Of a stretch of DNA of 11,661 bases, positions 8,872 through 11,661 are shown piece after piece (positions within the stretch are counted from its first letter, which is position 1; every line of letters begins with the position of its first letter). The stretch comes from Coemansia sp. RSA 1804. Taxonomy: Eukaryota > Kickxellomycota > Kickxellomycetes > Kickxellales > Kickxellaceae. The position numbers and the translations under genes were made by a program. A model generated the notes under the pieces. It was given only the letters and a program-made list of their open reading frames with translations. It was not told where the DNA came from and made no database searches. The stretch spans positions 1 to 11,661 of the forward strand of contig JANBTH010000763.1 of the NCBI GenBank assembly GCA_027578815.1, in the 5' to 3' direction.

Positions 8872-9251
8872 AAGGACACTTGCGGATCTGGAGAACAAGG
8901 CAAGGTCGGTTGGCAACCTTTAGATATATGGCTTTTCTTCGTAATCCTTGGAGATTAATTCTCAACACTCCTATTTTCATAGCTGACTTGGTGGTTGCTG
9001 CGGATTAATAGTGTCAAATGTTCATCGGCTTTTACTATGATATCAGAGCTTTGTGATAGATTTGCAATTATATGTAATTAACATATCCAAACAACATTTT
9101 CTCATAAACATTATTTTAGTTTTCTTAAGAGTAAACAACAAACTATTATTGTTAATACAGCTCTTTAAAACACATATTTTGTCCAAATCAAACACGGATT
9201 TGCTCTAGTAACTAATTTTCTATTTCTATTGACTTTTTGTTTATTTTCCAA

Positions 9252-11465
9252 ATGTCGGACTTACCACAGCCTACGGATCCAATAGGAGAGCATCCAGAAA
9301 GGGGTTCTTATGTGACGCCTGTACACTCGCAGGCTCAATCGGTGGCAATGGAAGGACATTTGAGCACCCCTTCAGTCGTTCGCGTGAAGACAGCAACGAA
9401 GCCCACTGTTGCGCATGCTGACGATCCGGAAAAGGCCGATCGCCGTGATAAAATTACTAAAGCACTCGAGGGAAAAGTCGACAATGTAACACCATTGGTG
9501 CTTTTTAAAAATCTGGGTCTTGCTGCTAGCTACCATGCATTTAACGCTGCTGCTTCTGCTGTTGGTGCTGGTGCTCCTGCCATTTCTGAGGGTTCATCTG
9601 GCGGGGTAGCCAAGGGGCTCTTCGATGACATTGCGAGCATAGCGCCTACTATTCTGGGAAATAATCTTCAGTACCCAATGCCAGCGTTTGAAGATATGGT
9701 TGGGGCTAAACTTGTCAAAGAGTCGGGGGAGAGCCACAATAAGGGCGAAAGCGCGCTTACAGCATACTTTATGTGGCTCCAGTTGCGGATGGAGAGCGCA
9801 GATAAATCCGCTTGGCCTGGAGTGAAACAGAAGACAGAACTTGTATACATTGACAATCAAAATAAGCCTGTCCCTGGTTCTAATGTCAAGCCTGATGGGG
9901 TTTACTATTTTGAACATTCTATTCCCAAGAGCTTTAAAACTGCGCACATCATTGTAGAGGCGAAATGGAAAACCATGGACACGGCTATACTTCCAGACGT
10001 TCTCGGACAAATCGGTGATTATGCTCTTCAAGTATGGACAGCACAGATAACAAGGGTCTTTGTTCCGGTGCTTCTTCTTCATGGAAGTATGTTATCGCTG
10101 GTTGTATTTACAAGGAAGGGAGTCATGGTTGCTTCTTTGGGTCCTATTGTCTTCTCTGATGGCTATGCAGTGCCATACGATGTAGTGAGAACTTTAAGAA
10201 TGCTGTGGTTTGTCTTGACTCTAGATGCAACTGAATTTGGACATCTCTGTGAGATTCAGGGTGATTTTCTTGGTATGTTCTTTTCTGAGCCTAAAGATGA
10301 TGGCACTGTTGAGATTGGGGTATCTGATATGTATGTTGGCCAGAGGGTTGTAGAACTACAAACTCGTATCAAGCGTCCAGTTCCGATAACGATGCGTTCC
10401 TCCTACATGTGCTATGTCACATTTGATGGAAAAGATGCCATCATGAAGTTGACGTGGAATCAAGTTACTCGTCTGCCCGAGGGGGCGATATACCAGCTCC
10501 TAGAAAACACATGCGAGGAGCTAATTCCAGAGGTCTATTTAAGTGGCGTTATCAAGAGGAATAGCTTTGGATACAGGCTCGAGTTCGTCATTATCGAAAA
10601 TTGTGGAGAGACAATTAAGGAATTAGCTCACAAACAAAGACCGAATCATGGAAACCAACAAGTATTGGAGACGATCATTTGCGACGCAATTAGGCAGACT
10701 TCTGATTGTATTGCGAAGGCCTACTCTGCCGGCGTCCTTCACAGAGATATTTCGCCAGGTAATATAGCCATCAAGCACGGAAGAGCCAAGGTCATCGACT
10801 GGGGGTACGCCAAATTTCTTGACAATGTTCAATCAGCTAGAATTGAAGAAATAGAACGGATTTGGCATTTCGACAGAGCTGTGGTATTCGAAGAGGAGGC
10901 AAAATACGACCCGATTACAGGGACACCGTTGTTTATGAGTATCCAGGTACTTCTTGGCACATCATTGCGTGGCATTATGCATGATATGGAATCAGCATTT
11001 TACACGGCCCTGTATGCTCTTGCCACATTCAATGGTACTATGGACGATGCCGAGAATTTTCCCCATGGATTCGACTTTGTTAAACCTCGAACAACAGCAG
11101 CAGCAAGATCGGGCTGTCTGACTCATGAAGATTCCTATCTTAGACACTTTGGCATTCCAAGCTGCCTCGGAGCTACATCAGCGGTCCTCAATGCAATGTA
11201 CAGGTTCTTATTCTACGAGAATGGCAAATACATTGCTGCAAGGTTTTTGGACGATATAAACAGGCAGCGCCATGCCGACATCAACTTTGCCAGGGGCTTT
11301 ATGGATGCCAGTCTGCTTCCGCCAGGCATTGCTGCCAATCCACCGCTGCCAGCCCAGCCGACTAGTGGAGTACAGATGCAGCCAACGTCTATCGATGATG
11401 GTGCTGGTGACGAAGGGGAATCCATTGCCATGCGAACAAGAAAGCGCACCAAGCATAGAAAATAG
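9252..11465 (+). CDS. FunK1-family protein kinase with N-terminal PD-(D/E)XK nuclease-like domain
   Basis: An intronless 737-residue protein. The start is the ATG at 9252; the frame runs five codons further up only to a TTG, which is unlikely in a fungus. Order: an alanine-rich N-terminus (about 90-112); a mixed alpha/beta region (about 160-300) with PD (214-215), EAK (236-238) and QIGDY (253-257), fitting a PD-(D/E)XK nuclease fold with a QxxxY motif; then a kinase domain (about 380-665) with probable ATP lysine K399, catalytic loop HRDISPGN (497-504, D499), metal-binding DWG in place of DFG (516-518), GTPLFMS (557-563) replacing the usual activation-segment end, and HDMESAFYTALYAL (577-590). 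The HRDIS, GTPxFMS and HDxES signatures are typical of FunK1, a fungal kinase family. No glycine-rich loop is obvious. The acidic and then basic C-terminus (RTRKRTKHRK, 728-737) looks like a nuclear localisation signal. Substrate and role are unknown. Codons end in A/T more often than in the two neighbouring genes. Confidence 0.93.
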   Translation: MSDLPQPTDPIGEHPERGSYVTPVHSQAQSVAMEGHLSTPSVVRVKTATKPTVAHADDPEKADRRDKITKALEGKVDNVTPLVLFKNLGLAASYHAFNAAASAVGAGAPAISEGSSGGVAKGLFDDIASIAPTILGNNLQYPMPAFEDMVGAKLVKESGESHNKGESALTAYFMWLQLRMESADKSAWPGVKQKTELVYIDNQNKPVPGSNVKPDGVYYFEHSIPKSFKTAHIIVEAKWKTMDTAILPDVLGQIGDYALQVWTAQITRVFVPVLLLHGSMLSLVVFTRKGVMVASLGPIVFSDGYAVPYDVVRTLRMLWFVLTLDATEFGHLCEIQGDFLGMFFSEPKDDGTVEIGVSDMYVGQRVVELQTRIKRPVPITMRSSYMCYVTFDGKDAIMKLTWNQVTRLPEGAIYQLLENTCEELIPEVYLSGVIKRNSFGYRLEFVIIENCGETIKELAHKQRPNHGNQQVLETIICDAIRQTSDCIAKAYSAGVLHRDISPGNIAIKHGRAKVIDWGYAKFLDNVQSARIEEIERIWHFDRAVVFEEEAKYDPITGTPLFMSIQVLLGTSLRGIMHDMESAFYTALYALATFNGTMDDAENFPHGFDFVKPRTTAAARSGCLTHEDSYLRHFGIPSCLGATSAVLNAMYRFLFYENGKYIAARFLDDINRQRHADINFARGFMDASLLPPGIAANPPLPAQPTSGVQMQPTSIDDGAGDEGESIAMRTRKRTKHRK

Positions 11466-11590
11466 TCTGTCTTTTCTTTTTGTGGTTTGCCTTGAGATAC
11501 TATTCTTTTCTTATAAACACGCTTGCGCAACAACACTATTCGCTGTCTACATTTTCCTCGATTCTTCTTTGCTGATCTGTTGGTGGTCCA

Positions 11591-11596
11591 AATAAA
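11591..11596 (+). terminator. Candidate poly(A) signal of the kinase gene
   Basis: AATAAA followed by an A run, 126 bases after the kinase stop codon, preceded by a T-rich 3' region. The spacing is typical of a fungal 3' end. Confidence 0.6.
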
Positions 11597-11642
11597 AAAC
11601 TGTCTGGCCCATCAGGTGCATGCGTCCAGTATCCGCAGCAAT

Positions 11643-11649
11643 TATAAAA
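11643..11649 (+). promoter_or_regulatory. TATA box near the window end
   Basis: TATAAAA in a locally GC-richer context, about 47 bases past the kinase poly(A) signal. It may be the promoter of a further plus-strand gene that begins outside the window. Confidence 0.35.
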
Positions 11650-11661
11650 CAGTTCCACTTT

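Larger units (their letters stand above)
8623..9251. other. Intergenic spacer between the PCI and kinase genes
   Basis: This 629-base stretch has no coding potential. Its first part (about 8670-8930) is GC-richer and contains a 7-base inverted repeat (8683-8689 and 8727-8733), a TATA box (8738-8744), a 12-base palindrome (8760-8771) and an AATAAA (8866-8871). The second part (about 8935-9251) is AT-rich and should form the proximal promoter or leader of the kinase gene, ending in a T-rich run before the ATG. Confidence 0.6.

Noticed and set aside
9237..9251. Five-codon upstream extension of the kinase frame from a TTG
   Set aside because: Non-ATG initiation is unlikely when an in-frame ATG follows at 9252; the extra residues have no feature.
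9488..9530. Crinkler-type LFLAK-like header in the kinase N-terminus (TPLVLFKNLGL, residues 80-90)
   Set aside because: Only a few residues agree, the position is later than usual, and no ubiquitin-like header domain surrounds it.
9594..10082. 162-codon minus-strand frame across the kinase gene
   Set aside because: It is antisense to the FunK1 coding sequence, with no domain and no promoter signal.

Overview
The window looks like nuclear DNA of a fungus, most likely an early-diverging filamentous lineage. A Kickxellomycotina-type (Coemansia-like) genome is my best guess, on weak grounds. The reasons are three intronless protein genes of eukaryotic type, one of them a FunK1-family kinase (a fungus-specific expanded family), AATAAA poly(A) signals, TATA boxes, and AT-rich spacers around GC-richer coding blocks. 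No bacterial operon, ribosome binding site, CRISPR array, rRNA or tRNA gene was seen.

Layout. Bases 1 to about 4870 hold no convincing gene, which is long for a compact fungal genome. Bases 1-3130 are a mosaic of pyrimidine-rich and purine-rich runs with simple repeats. Bases 3130-3545 are a GC-richer island that reads like degraded coding sequence on the minus strand, with two overlapping frames joined by a probable frameshift. Bases 3610-4872 are strongly AT-rich. Then come a complete class II (membrane-anchored) cytochrome P450 on the minus strand (4873-6498), an 888-base divergent promoter region, and a PCI-domain protein of the PCID2/Csn12/Thp1 family on the plus strand (7387-8622). A 629-base spacer follows, carrying a TATA box, a palindrome and a poly(A) signal. 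Last is a 737-residue FunK1-type protein kinase on the plus strand (9252-11465). Its poly(A) signal and a TATA box for a probable next gene close the window.

The genes do not form an obvious pathway. The P450 is metabolic and ER-bound. The PCI protein is housekeeping (mRNA export, splicing or COP9-linked). The kinase belongs to a fast-evolving accessory family. The most interesting observation is that the kinase carries, upstream of its catalytic domain, what reads as an intact PD-(D/E)XK nuclease-like core with a RecB/Cas4-style QxxxY motif. The single polypeptide may therefore be a two-enzyme effector or genome-conflict protein. Its codon use is also clearly more AT-ending than that of the other two genes.
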